Of a DNA stretch of 64,000 nt, positions 21,301 to 32,727 are shown in pieces. The notes below the pieces were generated by a model. That model saw nothing but the letters and a program-made list of their open reading frames with translations. It did no database searches and was not told the origin of the DNA. Source of the DNA: Pseudomonas simiae (lineage in GTDB: Bacteria > Pseudomonadota > Gammaproteobacteria > Pseudomonadales > Pseudomonadaceae); contig NZ_FOKB01000008.1 of the NCBI RefSeq assembly GCF_900111895.1, positions 248,001 through 312,000 of the forward strand. The letters run 5' to 3'. Positions within the stretch are counted from its first letter, which is position 1; the number at the start of each line of letters is the position of its first letter. A program made the translations under genes and the position numbers.

Positions 21301-21371
21301 GACTTCACCTGCTGTTTTGTTCTGTAAAAATCATTGGGTGGATGTGAGTCCTGGGATGACGAAGATCAAAT

Positions 21372-21459
21372 GTGGGAGCGGGCTTGCTCGCGAAAGCGGT
21401 GGGTCATCCAATACATGTGTCGCCTGATACACCGCATTCGCGAGCAAGCCCGCTCCCAC
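21372..21459. repeat. Paired inverted REP element (REPIN), GCGGGCTTGCTCGC type
   Basis: The right-facing arm GTGGGAGCGGGC starts at 21372 and the mirrored arm ends at 21459. It is nearly identical to the element at 18396. It lies inside the trehalose operon, between the porin and EIIA-HPr-EI genes, where it may adjust the relative mRNA level of the two. Confidence 0.88.
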
Positions 21460-21484
21460 ATTTAGTCCGCGTACATTTACAGAT

Positions 21485-22774
<1,290 letters not shown>

Positions 22775-24421
22775 TCAATCCGTGAGGTGCAGCACAAACG
22801 ATTCGTAAGGACGCAGCGTGACCGTGGCGGTACGTTGCGGGCAGTCGGGGTAGTTGCTGATCAGCACGCGCTGTTCGCGGGCCGGGTTGATCACGTTGTC
22901 CGGCAGTTGGATCTCGCAGGGCGTGCCGTAGAAGTTGTTCAGCACCAGCAGGCGCTCGCCATGGCCTTCACGCAGGTACGCCCAGACCCGCAAGTGGTCT
23001 TGCAGCAGTGGGCGGTAAACACCTTCCTGGATCAGCGGTTCGTGACGACGCAAGGCAATCAGCGCGCGGTAGTGATGCAGCACCGAGTCCGGGTCATCCA
23101 GTTGGCTTTCGACGTTGATCTGCGCCGCATTGGCCGGAATGCCAATCCAGGGTTCACCGGTGCTGAAACCGGCGTTTTCCCCGGCATTCCACTGCATCGG
23201 CGTACGCCCGTTATCCCGCGACTTCTGCATGATCGCCGCCATGCTTGACGCCTCGGGCTCACCGGCATCGCGCTTGAGGCGGAAGATGTTCAGCGACTCC
23301 ACGTCACGGTATTGCTCGATCCTGTCAAAGCCCGGATTGGTCATGCCCAGCTCTTCGCCCTGGTACACATACGGCGTGCCCTGGAGGAAGTGCAGCGCAG
23401 TCGCCAGCATCTTCGCCGAGACCACACGATGCTCGCCGTCATTGCCGAAACGCGAGACCACCCGTGGCTGGTCGTGGTTACACCAGAACAACGCGTTCCA
23501 TCCACCGCCGGCCTGCATGCCCAGTTGCCAGTCGGTGAAGATCTGCTTGAGTTGCAGGAAGTCGAAATCCGCCTTCACCCACTTTTGCAGGTTCGGGTAG
23601 TCGACTTTCAGGTGATGAAAGTTGAAGGTCATCGACAGCTCTTTCGACTCCGGCCGCGAGTAGCGGATGCAGTGCTCCAGGCTGGTGGACGACATTTCGC
23701 CGACGTTGATCAGGTCATGCCCTTCGAAGACTTCGCGGTGCATTTCCTGCAGGTATTCGTGCACGTTCGGGCCGTCGGTGTAGAACCGGCGGCCGTCAGT
23801 GTTGTCCTCGGGAAAATCGGCGGGCTTGGAGATCAGGTTGATCACGTCCAGGCGGAAACCACCCACACCCTTGTCGCGCCAGAAGCGCATCAGCTTGAAC
23901 ACCTCGGCGCGCACCTTGGGGTTGTCCCAATTGAGGTCGGCCTGGGTGTGATCGAACAGGTGCAGGAAGTACTGGCCGGTCTGCGCCTCGTATTCCCAGG
24001 CCGAGCCGCCGAACTTGGATTCCCAGTTGTTCGGCTGGTCGCGCCAGATGTAGAAGTCGCGGTAGGGGTTGTCGAGGCTGCTGCGCGCCTGCTGGAACCA
24101 CTCGTGCTCGATGGACGTGTGGTTGACCACGATGTCGAGCATCAGCTTGATGCCACGCTTGGCCGCTTCGCTGATCAGCAGATCGCAGTCAGCCATGGTC
24201 CCGTAGCTGGGGTCGATGGCGTAGTAGTCGCTGATGTCGTAGCCGTTATCCCGTTGCGGCGAGCGCAGGAATGGCGTGATCCAGAGGCAGTCGACACCGA
24301 GCCATTTGAGGTAGTCGAGTTTGTCCACGATGCCCAGCAGGTCACCGGTGGCGTTACCCGCGTGGCTGTGGAAGCTTTTGGGGTAGATCTGGTAGATCAC
24401 CGAGTGTTGCCAGTCTTGCAT
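22775..24421 (-). CDS. treC: Trehalose-6-phosphate hydrolase (phospho-alpha-(1,1)-glucosidase)
   Basis: A 548-residue GH13 enzyme that splits trehalose-6-phosphate from the PTS into glucose and glucose-6-phosphate in the cytosol. The conserved regions are visible in order: DIVVNHTS, FRLDVINLISK (nucleophile Asp), NVGEMSS (acid/base Glu) and FWCNHDQPR. The start MQDWQHSVIYQIYPKSFH matches family members; upstream open frame is not used. Alternative substrates of relatives include isomaltose and sucrose-phosphate analogues, but treB and treR nearby favour trehalose. Confidence 0.94.
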   Translation of the reverse strand: MQDWQHSVIYQIYPKSFHSHAGNATGDLLGIVDKLDYLKWLGVDCLWITPFLRSPQRDNGYDISDYYAIDPSYGTMADCDLLISEAAKRGIKLMLDIVVNHTSIEHEWFQQARSSLDNPYRDFYIWRDQPNNWESKFGGSAWEYEAQTGQYFLHLFDHTQADLNWDNPKVRAEVFKLMRFWRDKGVGGFRLDVINLISKPADFPEDNTDGRRFYTDGPNVHEYLQEMHREVFEGHDLINVGEMSSTSLEHCIRYSRPESKELSMTFNFHHLKVDYPNLQKWVKADFDFLQLKQIFTDWQLGMQAGGGWNALFWCNHDQPRVVSRFGNDGEHRVVSAKMLATALHFLQGTPYVYQGEELGMTNPGFDRIEQYRDVESLNIFRLKRDAGEPEASSMAAIMQKSRDNGRTPMQWNAGENAGFSTGEPWIGIPANAAQINVESQLDDPDSVLHHYRALIALRRHEPLIQEGVYRPLLQDHLRVWAYLREGHGERLLVLNNFYGTPCEIQLPDNVINPAREQRVLISNYPDCPQRTATVTLRPYESFVLHLTD

Positions 24422-24452
24422 GGTGGGTTCCTTCAGTAGAGTTGTGTGCTGG

Positions 24453-24551
24453 CCTTCAGGGCCCCTTCGCGAGCGAGTCGAGTCGTCGCACCGCCGCGCC
24501 CACAGGTTGGAATGCATTTCAAATGTGGGAGCTGGCTTGCCTGCGATAGCC
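24453..24551. repeat. Hybrid/degenerate REP element between treB and treC
   Basis: The right arm (GTGGGAGCTGGCTTGCCTGC, 24525-24544) is a normal REP of the same type as at 1392. The left arm is not its mirror image: instead of the expected inverted copy there is a run containing CGAGTCGTCGCACCGCCGC before CCCACAGG at about 24499-24506. It looks like two different REP types joined. It lies within the trehalose operon. Confidence 0.6.
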
Positions 24552-24556
24552 ATCGA

Positions 24557-25999
24557 TCAAGCGACGCGATACCCCGGCCGAACAATTTTCATGCTCAACG
24601 CACAGGTCAAAACAAACGGCACCACCATCGCGATGACCATGCCGATCACAAACACCGCAATGGATTGCGGCACGATCGAGATAAACCCAGGCAAGCCCCC
24701 CACCCCAATGGCCGACGCCTGCACCTTGTTCAACGCGAGGAAAATGCTGCCCAACGCCGAGCCCACGAGGGCCGCATAAAAGGGAAACTTGAAGCGCAGG
24801 TTCACCCCGAACATCGCCGGTTCAGTGATGCCGAAGTACGCGGAAATCGCTGAGGTGGACGCCATGCTTTTGTCCCGCGCATTGCGGGTGGTGTAGAACA
24901 CCGCGAGCGCGGCGCTGCCCTGGGCCAGGTTGGACATGACGATCATCGGCCAGATGAAGGTGCCGCCCTGGGTGGAGATCAGTTGCAGGTCCACGGCGAG
25001 GAACATGTGGTGCATGCCGGTGATCACCAGCGGGGCGTACAGCAGGCCGAAAATCGCCCCGCCCACCATCGGCGCCAGGTCAAACAGGGTGACCACGCCT
25101 TCGGTGATCAGGATGCCGAGGTGACGGGTCACCGGACCGATAATGGCCAGGGCGAGCACGCCAGTGACGACGATGGTGGTAATCGGCACGACCAGCAGTT
25201 GAATCGCATTGGGCACTCGCGCCCGCAGCCCTTTCTCAATCACGCTCATCACATAGGCGGCCATCAGGATCGGCAGGATCTGCCCCTGATAACCCACTTT
25301 CTCAATCTTGAACCAACCGAAAATATCGAAGTACGGCAGGCTCTGGCCGTCCAGCCCGGCGACCGCCTTGCCGTAGTTCCAGGCGTTGAGCAAATCCGGA
25401 TGCACCAGCATCAGGCCAAGCACGATGCCGAGGATTTCACTGCCGCCAAAACGTTTGGCCGCCGACCAGCCCACCAGCGCCGGGAGGAACACGAACGAGG
25501 TGTTGGCCATCAGGTTGATCAGGCTCCACAGGCCATCCAGGTTCGGATAGGCCTCCAGCAGCGTCTTGCCCTCGATGAACATGCCCTGGGCGCCCATCAG
25601 GTTGTTCACACCCATCAACAGGCCGGCAATGATCAGCGCAGGCAGGATCGGCATGAACACGTCGGAGAACACCCGCACCAGACGCTGCATCGCGTTGGTC
25701 TTGTCGGCGCCCTTCTTCTTCACGTCGGCGATGGTGGCGGCGGCGAGGCCGGTCTGTTCGCGCAGGGCGGCGTAGACCTTCTCCACTTCGCCGGGGCCGA
25801 TCACCACCTGGAACAACCCACCGGTGAAGAACGACCCCTTGACCAGGTCGACCTGGTTCAGTGCGCTGCTGTTGACCAGGCTCGGGTCCTTGAGTGCCAG
25901 GCGCAGGCGGGTAACACAATGGGCAGCTTGCTCAAGATTGTCGCTGCCCCCGAGGTTCTCGAGAATCTCGCGGGCGATGGTCGAATAGTCGTGGCTCAT
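24557..25999 (-). CDS. treB: Trehalose-specific PTS permease EIIB-EIIC
   Basis: A 480-residue inner-membrane permease. The N-terminal EIIB domain holds phosphocysteine C28 (HCVTRLRL), and the EIIC domain with about ten membrane segments follows from residue 100. The substrate motif GITEPAMFGVN is near the C-terminal third. The chosen start MSHDYSTIAREIL matches family members. It lacks EIIA; the 838-residue fusion in the same operon should supply it. As the first gene of the operon it is divergent from treR with a 212-base control region between them. Confidence 0.93.
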   Translation of the reverse strand: MSHDYSTIAREILENLGGSDNLEQAAHCVTRLRLALKDPSLVNSSALNQVDLVKGSFFTGGLFQVVIGPGEVEKVYAALREQTGLAAATIADVKKKGADKTNAMQRLVRVFSDVFMPILPALIIAGLLMGVNNLMGAQGMFIEGKTLLEAYPNLDGLWSLINLMANTSFVFLPALVGWSAAKRFGGSEILGIVLGLMLVHPDLLNAWNYGKAVAGLDGQSLPYFDIFGWFKIEKVGYQGQILPILMAAYVMSVIEKGLRARVPNAIQLLVVPITTIVVTGVLALAIIGPVTRHLGILITEGVVTLFDLAPMVGGAIFGLLYAPLVITGMHHMFLAVDLQLISTQGGTFIWPMIVMSNLAQGSAALAVFYTTRNARDKSMASTSAISAYFGITEPAMFGVNLRFKFPFYAALVGSALGSIFLALNKVQASAIGVGGLPGFISIVPQSIAVFVIGMVIAMVVPFVLTCALSMKIVRPGYRVA

Positions 26000-26064
26000 G
26001 CTTGGTTTCCACTTTGATTTTTTTATTGGGGGACAGTCATTGGCAGCACGCCGAGGCCAAAAGT

Positions 26065-26080
26065 ACTCGTCTGTACGAGT
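26065..26080. promoter_or_regulatory. Candidate TreR operator
   Basis: A perfect 6-bp inverted repeat ACTCGT-CTGT-ACGAGT lies in the treB-treR gap, 65 bases from the treB ATG and 131 from treR. Symmetric 12-18 base sites are typical for GntR regulators. It would allow TreR to control both directions. Confidence 0.55.
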
Positions 26081-26211
26081 TACACTTTGTTTATTTTTTG
26101 TAGGACAGCGCATCGCTGCAAGCCGCATAAAGCCAAGGGTCTAATGGACAAACACCCTCTCTGCCACTAAGGTTCCTGCCTTGACCGCAACCCCGGCAAA
26201 GAGCCATCCCC

Positions 26212-26916
26212 ATGAGCAAATACAACCAGATCTATACGGATCTGCTTGCCAGCATCACCACCGAACGCCTGCAGCGCGGCACACGCCTTCCCTCCGAAAC
26301 CGAACTGATGGACAGCTACCAGGCCAGCCGAGGCACCGTGCGTCGGGCCATCGAGCAGTTGCAGGAGCGAGGGTTTGCGCAAAAGATCCACGGCAAGGGT
26401 ACTTTCGTGTTGTCGCCCAACCCGATCGAGTTCCAACTGGGCGGTATCGTCAGCTTCCACGAAACCCACGCCGACCTGGGCGATGACGTGCACACAGAAG
26501 TGGTCGAATTCACTCAATTCCCGCTGGAAGGTTCACTGCTGCAACACATCGAAGCAGAACCCGGCACCCTGATCACCCGTATCAAACGGGTACGGCGCAT
26601 CGGCGGCAAACGGGTGATCCTCGACATCAACCACTTCGTGGCCGACGTGATCCCCGGCCTGGACCGCTCGATTGCCGAACAGTCGATCTACGCCTTTATC
26701 GAACAGACATTGCAGCTGCAAATTGCCTACGCCCAACGCACCATCGAAGCCCTGCCACGCGGCAAGGACGACCAGACCCACCTGGACCTCGAAGGGCAGA
26801 GCCATGTGATCGTGGTGAGTAACCAGACGTTTTTGCAGGACGGGCGGCAGTTCGAGTACACCGAGTCGCGGCATACGTTGGATAAGTTTTATTTTTCGGA
26901 CATTGCGCGTCGGTAA
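26212..26916 (+). CDS. treR: GntR/HutC-family trehalose operon repressor
   Basis: A 234-residue regulator. The winged helix-turn-helix is at about residues 1-70 (RLPSETELMDSY, SRGTVRRAIEQL), and a UTRA ligand domain follows. Family members in trehalose operons respond to trehalose-6-phosphate. It is divergent from treB, and a symmetric candidate operator lies between them. A divergent position and family membership support the name; it differs from the LacI-type TreR of E. coli. The APH-like gene starts 13 bases after its stop and may be read through. Confidence 0.88.
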   Translation: MSKYNQIYTDLLASITTERLQRGTRLPSETELMDSYQASRGTVRRAIEQLQERGFAQKIHGKGTFVLSPNPIEFQLGGIVSFHETHADLGDDVHTEVVEFTQFPLEGSLLQHIEAEPGTLITRIKRVRRIGGKRVILDINHFVADVIPGLDRSIAEQSIYAFIEQTLQLQIAYAQRTIEALPRGKDDQTHLDLEGQSHVIVVSNQTFLQDGRQFEYTESRHTLDKFYFSDIARR

Positions 26917-26929
26917 GCCGGAAACATCC

Positions 26930-27700
26930 ATGAAAATTCCAAACAAATGGCGTGAACAATACCCTGATGCGCTCATTGAGCAGCAAGTCATCGGCGAATC
27001 GCGCGCAGATGTCTTTCGCCTGCGCCAGGACGACGGCACGGACCTGTTCCTGAAGTCCGAACCCCTTGAGGAACACGGTGAGCTGGCAGACGAAATCGAG
27101 CGGCTTCGGTGGCTGCGGCAAGTTGATCTGCCTGCGCCTGGGGTCCTGGATGAAGTGAAAGAAGACCATCGCCATTGGCTGCTGATGACCACCGTGCCCG
27201 GACAGAACCTGGCCAGCGCCAACGAGCTTTCTGCCGCGCAGGTCATCCACATACTGGCGACAGCGCTGCGTACGTTGCATCAGCTTCCTGTCGCACTTTG
27301 CCCCTTCGATCACTCACTTGATCAACGTATCACCCGCGCCCGGGAACACGTCAGCGCGGGGCTGGTGGACGCGTCGGACTTTGACGACGAGCGACTGGGG
27401 CGAAGTGCCGAGGACGTGTTTGCCGAACTGTTGTCGACCCAGCCAAAGACCCATGATCGGGTCGTCACCCACGGCGACGCCTGCCTGCCGAACTTCATGA
27501 CAGCCGATGGTCGCTTCAGCGGTTTCATCGACTGCGGTCGCCTGGGGATCAGTGACCGTTATCAAGACCTGGCCCTGGCAGCGCGAAGTATTGAACGCAA
27601 CCTGGGCCAGGCATGGGTGAAGCCCTTTTTTCAGGTGTATGGTGTGGAGCCCGATGAGCAGCGTCTGAAGTTCTATTGTTTGCTGGACGAGTTTTTTTGA
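26930..27700 (+). CDS. Aminoglycoside 3'-phosphotransferase-like kinase
   Basis: A 256-residue cytosolic kinase of the APH(3') family. The catalytic loop HGDACLPNFM and the metal-binding FIDCGRLG segment, followed by RYQDLALAARSIE, match APH(3')-II enzymes closely. The family phosphorylates aminoglycosides such as kanamycin using ATP. Chromosomal relatives exist in pseudomonads (for example the aph(3')-IIb of P. aeruginosa), and their natural substrate is unclear. The start MKIPNKW lies 13 bases after treR. No mobile element or cassette signature flanks it. Sequence alone does not show whether it gives resistance. Confidence 0.85.
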   Translation: MKIPNKWREQYPDALIEQQVIGESRADVFRLRQDDGTDLFLKSEPLEEHGELADEIERLRWLRQVDLPAPGVLDEVKEDHRHWLLMTTVPGQNLASANELSAAQVIHILATALRTLHQLPVALCPFDHSLDQRITRAREHVSAGLVDASDFDDERLGRSAEDVFAELLSTQPKTHDRVVTHGDACLPNFMTADGRFSGFIDCGRLGISDRYQDLALAARSIERNLGQAWVKPFFQVYGVEPDEQRLKFYCLLDEFF

Positions 27701-27720
27701 CTTGGCCTGCAGCCTGAAAC

Positions 27721-27753
27721 ACAAAACCCCGGCACCTGGCCGGGGTTTTGTTA
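27721..27753 (+). terminator. Terminator after treR-aph
   Basis: A 12-bp stem CAAAACCCCGGC/GCCGGGGTTTTG with a loop of about five bases, the T-rich side ending in GTTATTC. It serves the plus strand and possibly the convergent lipoprotein gene. Confidence 0.88.
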
Positions 27754-27863
27754 TTCAACGCTCGCCTGAGTACTGCATCACTCTCGCGGCGTGGTCATCG
27801 ACGGTAGCGCGTCGATAACACCCCATCACGCTCAGCCTTTGCCTCTCAAGGATCTCTGCGCAG

Positions 27864-28421
27864 TCAGTTTGCGCCGGCATCTTTTTTCGGAACGCCAATG
27901 GTCTTGCGCTCACCCGTTGCTGAGACTTCGTACACGTTCATGACCCACGTGTCGGCGATCACGGTTTCAACCACGTAATTTTTCTTCGCTTGCGGGGTGA
28001 ATTGCTGCGCAACAGGCTGCTCTTTGTCGAACGGCGTAGGCATGGGAATACCGTTAAAGGTAAACGGTTTGTCCTTGACCTCCCCTTTCACGAACAACGT
28101 TTTGTCCGCCTCGACCAGCTTACTGACGCTGTCAGTACCACCGCCGATTTTCTTCAGATAAGCCGGTATGCGCTTGAAGTAAGCAGAGTCGTAAACCCGC
28201 TCCCCCACGCTCACAAATCCAGTATTGGCATACCCGTACGTGTAACTGACAGGACGATCACCCTCACCGCCTATGGTACGGAAAGTCACGCTGGCTTGAT
28301 GGTCATTCATGGCCAGTGGAACGACCGGCTCTGAAGTAAGATCACCCGCCTGACGGCTGCTGCAGCCAGTCATGATAAGAGCGAAAGTGATCGCGAGCGG
28401 AAACGCCAAAGAAGTTTTCAT
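27864..28421 (-). CDS. Putative lipoprotein of unknown function
   Basis: A 185-residue protein with a signal sequence and lipobox LIMTGC at about residues 14-19, so it is probably an outer-membrane or periplasmic lipoprotein. The mature part is rich in beta-strand-like segments (VSYTYGYANTGFVSVGERVYDSAYFK) and ends in a polar tail (GVPKKDAGAN). I do not recognise a named domain. The start at 28421 is chosen because the signal sequence begins there; the open frame upstream is not supported. It stands alone between the APH and guaA genes. Confidence 0.75.
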   Translation of the reverse strand: MKTSLAFPLAITFALIMTGCSSRQAGDLTSEPVVPLAMNDHQASVTFRTIGGEGDRPVSYTYGYANTGFVSVGERVYDSAYFKRIPAYLKKIGGGTDSVSKLVEADKTLFVKGEVKDKPFTFNGIPMPTPFDKEQPVAQQFTPQAKKNYVVETVIADTWVMNVYEVSATGERKTIGVPKKDAGAN

Positions 28422-28761
28422 TCGATCCCTGAATAGTCTAAAAGAAGGCCTTTGTAGAGCCATCTGCAGAGTGAAAGTTCCACATACGCCCGAGCTGACC
28501 GAGCCTACGGAATCCAGCCTGACGACGATGCAAAACGCCCTCAAGCTCGGTTTCGCTGGGTGACGTGGGCTTCGTCAGCGGCACTGAAAAAATCTCAGTC
28601 CCGATGAGCGGCGCAGCGGCTGCCAATGAGACAGCACATCTATATAAAAATGTGCCTTGAAGGAACCGGGCTGGCGCAGCTGGCGGAGATAATGTTTAAC
28701 GCCTGTACCGACAAAAACAAAAGCCCGCTTTACGCGGGCCTTTGTGTAGTGCGATGAGGGA
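28422..28761. other. Intergenic region without a recognised gene
   Basis: The 340 bases between the lipoprotein gene and the guaA stop hold the guaA terminator at 28716-28744 and the lipoprotein promoter. GAGCTGACCGAGC (28492-28504) and CAAGCTCGG (28548-28556) could pair partly. I see no conserved protein, tRNA or REP here. Short open frames are present but show no ribosome site or recognisable domain. Confidence 0.5.
28716..28744 (-). terminator. guaA terminator
   Basis: On the minus strand the stem GCCCGC/GCGGGC with a short loop is followed by a run of T (CTTTTGTTTTTG), 18 bases after the guaA stop. Confidence 0.85.
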
Positions 28762-30339
28762 TCACTCCCACTCAATCGTCGCCGGCGGCTTGCTCGACAC
28801 GTCATAGGTCACGCGCGAAATGCCTTCGATTTCATTGATGATACGGCCGCTGACAGTTTCCAGCAGTTCGTACGGCAGGTGTGCCCAGCGGGCGGTCATG
28901 AAGTCGATGGTTTCCACGGCACGCAGGGCCACGACCCAGGCGTAACGACGGCCATCGCCGACGACACCAACGGACTTGACCGGCTGGAACACCACGAAAG
29001 CCTGGCTGACTTTGTGGTACCAGTCGGCTTTGCGCAGTTCTTCGATGAAGATGTGGTCGGCGCGACGCAGCAGGTCGGCGTATTCCTTCTTCACTTCACC
29101 GAGGATCCGCACGCCCAGGCCTGGGCCTGGGAATGGGTGGCGGTAGACCATGTCGTACGGCAGGCCCAGCTCCAGGCCCAGACGGCGGACTTCGTCCTTG
29201 AACAGTTCGCGCAGCGGCTCTACCAGCTTGAGGTTCATTTCCTCAGGCAGGCCACCCACGTTGTGGTGGGACTTGATCACATGGGCCTTGCCGCTCTTGG
29301 CGCCGGCCGACTCGATCACGTCGGGGTAGATGGTGCCTTGGGCGAGGTATTTGATGTTGTCCAGTTTGCTGGACTGGGCATCGAACACGTCAATGAAGGT
29401 ACGGCCGATGATCTTGCGCTTCTTCTCCGGGTCGGACTCGCCGGCCAGGTTGTTGAGGAACTGGTCCTCGGCGTTGGCGCGGATCACCTTGACGCCCATG
29501 TTCTCGGCAAACATAGCCATCACTTGCTCGCCTTCGTGCAGGCGCAGCAGGCCGTTGTCGACGAACACGCAGGTCAGTTGATCGCCAATGGCTTTGTGCA
29601 GCAGGGCGGCTACCACGGAGGAGTCAACGCCGCCGGACAGGCCGAGCAATACGTTGTCGGTACCGACTTGGGCGCGCACCTGGGCGATGGCGTCTTCAGC
29701 GATTTTCGACGGGGTCCACAGGGCTTCACACTCGCAGATGTCGAGGATGAAGCGCGACAGGATGCGGCCGCCTTGCTTGGTGTGGGTCACTTCCGGGTGG
29801 AACTGCACGCCGTAGTAACGACGTTCGTCGCTGAACATGCCGGCGATCGGGCAGCTCGGGGTGCTGGCCAGGATGTGGAAGTCTTCCGGCATCTTGGTGA
29901 CTTTGTCACCGTGGCTCATCCACACGTCGAGGCCGAACAGGCCGTCGGCGTCGATGTGGTCTTCGATGCCGTCCAACAGGCGGCTCTTGCCGACCACGTC
30001 CACACGGGCATAACCGAATTCACGCAGCTCGGAGCCTTCCACCTTGCCGCCCAGTTGCTCGGCCATGGTCTGCATGCCGTAGCAGATGCCGAACACCGGT
30101 ACGCCCAGGTCGAAGACCGCTTGCGGGCAGCGCGGGCTGTTGGCTTCGTGCACGGATTCTGGACCACCGGCGAGGATGACGCCTTTCGGTGCGAATTCGC
30201 GGATCGCTTCGTCGTCCATGTCGAACGGATGCAGTTCGCAGTACACGCCGATTTCACGCACGCGGCGGGCGATCAGCTGGGTGTACTGGGAACCGAAATC
30301 GAGGATCAGGATGCGGTGGGCGTGAATGTCGAGGGCCAT
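28762..30339 (-). CDS. guaA: GMP synthase (glutamine-hydrolysing)
   Basis: A 525-residue two-domain enzyme converting XMP to GMP with ATP and glutamine. The N-terminal glutaminase has FGICYGMQ (nucleophile Cys) and the triad His/Glu in [10 protein letters not shown]. The ATP-pyrophosphatase loop LSGGVDSSV and the C-terminal dimerisation domain ending PPATIEWE follow. Length equals the family's. It lies 80 bases downstream of guaB on the same strand, the classical guaBA order, with a stem-loop in the gap. Confidence 0.97.
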   Translation of the reverse strand: MALDIHAHRILILDFGSQYTQLIARRVREIGVYCELHPFDMDDEAIREFAPKGVILAGGPESVHEANSPRCPQAVFDLGVPVFGICYGMQTMAEQLGGKVEGSELREFGYARVDVVGKSRLLDGIEDHIDADGLFGLDVWMSHGDKVTKMPEDFHILASTPSCPIAGMFSDERRYYGVQFHPEVTHTKQGGRILSRFILDICECEALWTPSKIAEDAIAQVRAQVGTDNVLLGLSGGVDSSVVAALLHKAIGDQLTCVFVDNGLLRLHEGEQVMAMFAENMGVKVIRANAEDQFLNNLAGESDPEKKRKIIGRTFIDVFDAQSSKLDNIKYLAQGTIYPDVIESAGAKSGKAHVIKSHHNVGGLPEEMNLKLVEPLRELFKDEVRRLGLELGLPYDMVYRHPFPGPGLGVRILGEVKKEYADLLRRADHIFIEELRKADWYHKVSQAFVVFQPVKSVGVVGDGRRYAWVVALRAVETIDFMTARWAHLPYELLETVSGRIINEIEGISRVTYDVSSKPPATIEWE

Positions 30340-30373
30340 GAAGTCAGTCTCGTCTAATGAATCAGAAACAACT

Positions 30374-30394
30374 CGGGGCTGAAGAACAGCCCCG
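30374..30394 (-). other. Stem-loop between guaB and guaA
   Basis: CGGGGCTG and CAGCCCCG form a perfect 8-bp stem with loop AAGAA. On the minus strand only AGTTGTTTCTG follows, so termination should be partial. It may tune the guaB:guaA ratio. Confidence 0.5.
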
Positions 30395-30419
30395 GTTACT
30401 TAACATTTTGCTGGAAGCT

Positions 30420-32030
<1,611 letters not shown>

Positions 32031-32041
32031 CTACAGACAGA

Positions 32042-32590
32042 TTAAAGCTCGACTTTGACCCAACTCATCTTCTGGTCCAACCAATCGGCAAATTCGTCGA
32101 TAAAGCTCTGCTTGAACCCCGCTTCTGCCCAGTTATTGAAGATGAATCCCAAGTTGGAAAACCCGCATTCCTGCAGGAAAAGAAACCCGTTGATGTCGTC
32201 TTCATGCCCACACAGCGGGCACGTGAAGTTGTCGGTGTGGCCGGGCATCCAGTCTTCCAGGCTTTCGAACAGCGCTTCGCCGACTTCCTTGCGGCATTCC
32301 GGGCAACCGGCTTCTTCGAGAAAGCCCTTGGCCGGCGTGTAGATGCAACGCTTGTAGATGATCTCCAGGCCGTTGATCGGCTCGTTGAACGGCAACGCCT
32401 CGGGGTACAACACCACAGCGCGGGCGCCGTCGGCCAAGGCATAGGCCATGCGGTTGCCGGTGCGGCCACAGGTGGTCAGCTCTTCCTTGATGATGTTCTT
32501 GCGCACCAGCCAGCGCACGATCGCCCGGGCGCGGGGTTCGTGGACGGGCAAGGTGGAGATTTTCGGAACAAGGATGCTTTGGGAATTCAT
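32042..32590 (-). CDS. Conserved hypothetical protein with zinc-ribbon-like CxxC pairs
   Basis: A 182-residue soluble protein. Two CxxC pairs (CPEC and CPLC) lie about 28 residues apart in the second half, the pattern of a four-Cys zinc site. The N-terminal part contains ARAIVRWLVRKNIIKEEL, a helical region that may be a helix-turn-helix-like fold. There is no signal peptide or membrane segment. I do not recognise the family; a nucleic-acid- or protein-binding role is only a guess. A REP pair lies just upstream, and the gene ends 152 bases before the guaB start on the same strand. Confidence 0.75.
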   Translation of the reverse strand: MNSQSILVPKISTLPVHEPRARAIVRWLVRKNIIKEELTTCGRTGNRMAYALADGARAVVLYPEALPFNEPINGLEIIYKRCIYTPAKGFLEEAGCPECRKEVGEALFESLEDWMPGHTDNFTCPLCGHEDDINGFLFLQECGFSNLGFIFNNWAEAGFKQSFIDEFADWLDQKMSWVKVEL

Positions 32591-32617
32591 GGGAGTCCTG
32601 CGGTGTGGCGTCTGACG

Positions 32618-32687
32618 CCATCGCGGGCAAGCCCGGCTCCCACGGTTGATCGCATTCCAGTGTGGGAGCCGGGCTTGCCCGCGATGG
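32618..32687. repeat. Paired inverted REP element (REPIN), GCCGGGCTTGCCCGC type
   Basis: The arms CCATCGCGGGCAAGCCCGG (left) and GTGGGAGCCGGGCTTGCCCG (right) are exact mirror images over about 26 bases, with an 18-base spacer. It lies between the zinc-ribbon protein gene and the TSUP gene. Confidence 0.88.
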
Positions 32688-32727
32688 GGCCCTGAAGGCT
32701 GGCAGCTTAATCCCTGCTCCACACAGG

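Noticed and set aside
28438-28626. A 62-codon minus-strand frame upstream of the lipoprotein gene
   Set aside because: No ribosome site, no recognisable motif, and no neighbour suggesting a role. It may simply be part of the lipoprotein leader.
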